Below are positions 63,980 to 64,000 of a DNA stretch of 64,000 nucleotides, one piece after another. The translations under genes and the position numbers were made by a program. The notes below the pieces were generated by a model. The model ran no database searches. It saw only the letters and a program-made list of their open reading frames with translations, and was not told the origin of the DNA. Source of the stretch: Acidimicrobiia bacterium. Lineage in GTDB: Bacteria; Actinomycetota; Acidimicrobiia; IMCC26256; PALSA-610. Position 1 is the stretch's first letter; every line of letters begins with the position of its first letter. The stretch lies in the NCBI GenBank assembly GCA_036271555.1, contig DATBAK010000026.1, forward strand, positions 62,001-126,000, in the 5' to 3' direction.

Positions 63980-64000
63980 ACGACTGATCTAGATGTCGCG

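Overview
The window is a 64 kb piece of a very GC-rich actinobacterial chromosome. Three things point to this. There is a mycothiol synthase (mshD). The histidine and tryptophan genes follow the actinobacterial order hisD-C-B-H-A-F ... hisI-trpE ... trpC-B-A. There is a DUF222/13E12-type HNH gene with a LexA-type box. A dedicated trpF sits beside trpC, and HisA is not of the PriA type that replaces TrpF in Streptomyces and Mycobacterium. This suggests a deep-branching lineage, possibly Acidimicrobiia, but the placement is an inference. No prophage, insertion sequence, CRISPR array or rRNA is visible. No stretch longer than about 170 bases lacks a gene.

Layout. 1-1.8 kb: end of an ECF sigma factor gene with a coupled membrane protein. 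1.8-6.8 kb (minus): trpC-trpF-trpB-trpA followed by icd. 6.9-10.4 kb (plus): a family 1 glycosidase and a two-component system. 10.5-13.3 kb (minus): hisI-trpE-ygfZ-like. 13.5-16.2 kb (plus): an S9 oligopeptidase and a small hydrolase. 16.2-21.7 kb (minus): hisDCBHAF and a small gene. 21.8-33.1 kb: DNA repair (nth), mycothiol synthesis, rlmN, two peptidase-like proteins, an acyl-CoA synthetase and a YyaL-like protein. 33.2-40 kb (minus): unknowns, a class III PPK2, a 1023-residue coiled-coil/zinc protein and mmsA. 40-43.4 kb (plus): a catabolic set with an SCO6745-like protein, a zinc dehydrogenase, a VOC protein and an enoyl-CoA hydratase. 43.4-47.3 kb (minus): cyclopropane synthase, two methyltransferases and an SGNH hydrolase. 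47.3-50.2 kb: two exported proteins, tRNA-Val(CAC) and an EthD-like protein. 50.2-55.6 kb: M20 hydrolase, a PaaX regulator opposite a desaturase, amidase, nitroreductase. 55.7-62.6 kb: aceE, a cupredoxin, a CoA-transferase, an epimerase and a Coq4-like protein. 62.7-64 kb: the HNH gene.

How it works together. The core is a his-trp supercluster read on the minus strand, with most neighbours overlapping by 1-19 bases and therefore probably translationally coupled. It is interrupted twice by plus-strand insertions. hisG, hisE, trpD and trpG are not in the window. The accessory parts mainly concern acyl-CoA and branched-chain or lipid metabolism and redox protection.

The most unusual findings are four. 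First, a dispersed intergenic repeat family of about 12 copies, some of whose ends supply or abut start or stop codons. Second, a large SMC-like protein that appears to have lost its ATP-binding motifs and carries an eight-ligand zinc module. Third, a 27-base ribosome-binding leader duplicated exactly at two loci 34 kb apart; at one of them it drives an 8-codon leader ORF. Fourth, a protein with an intact Coq4 metal motif, in a lineage not expected to make ubiquinone.
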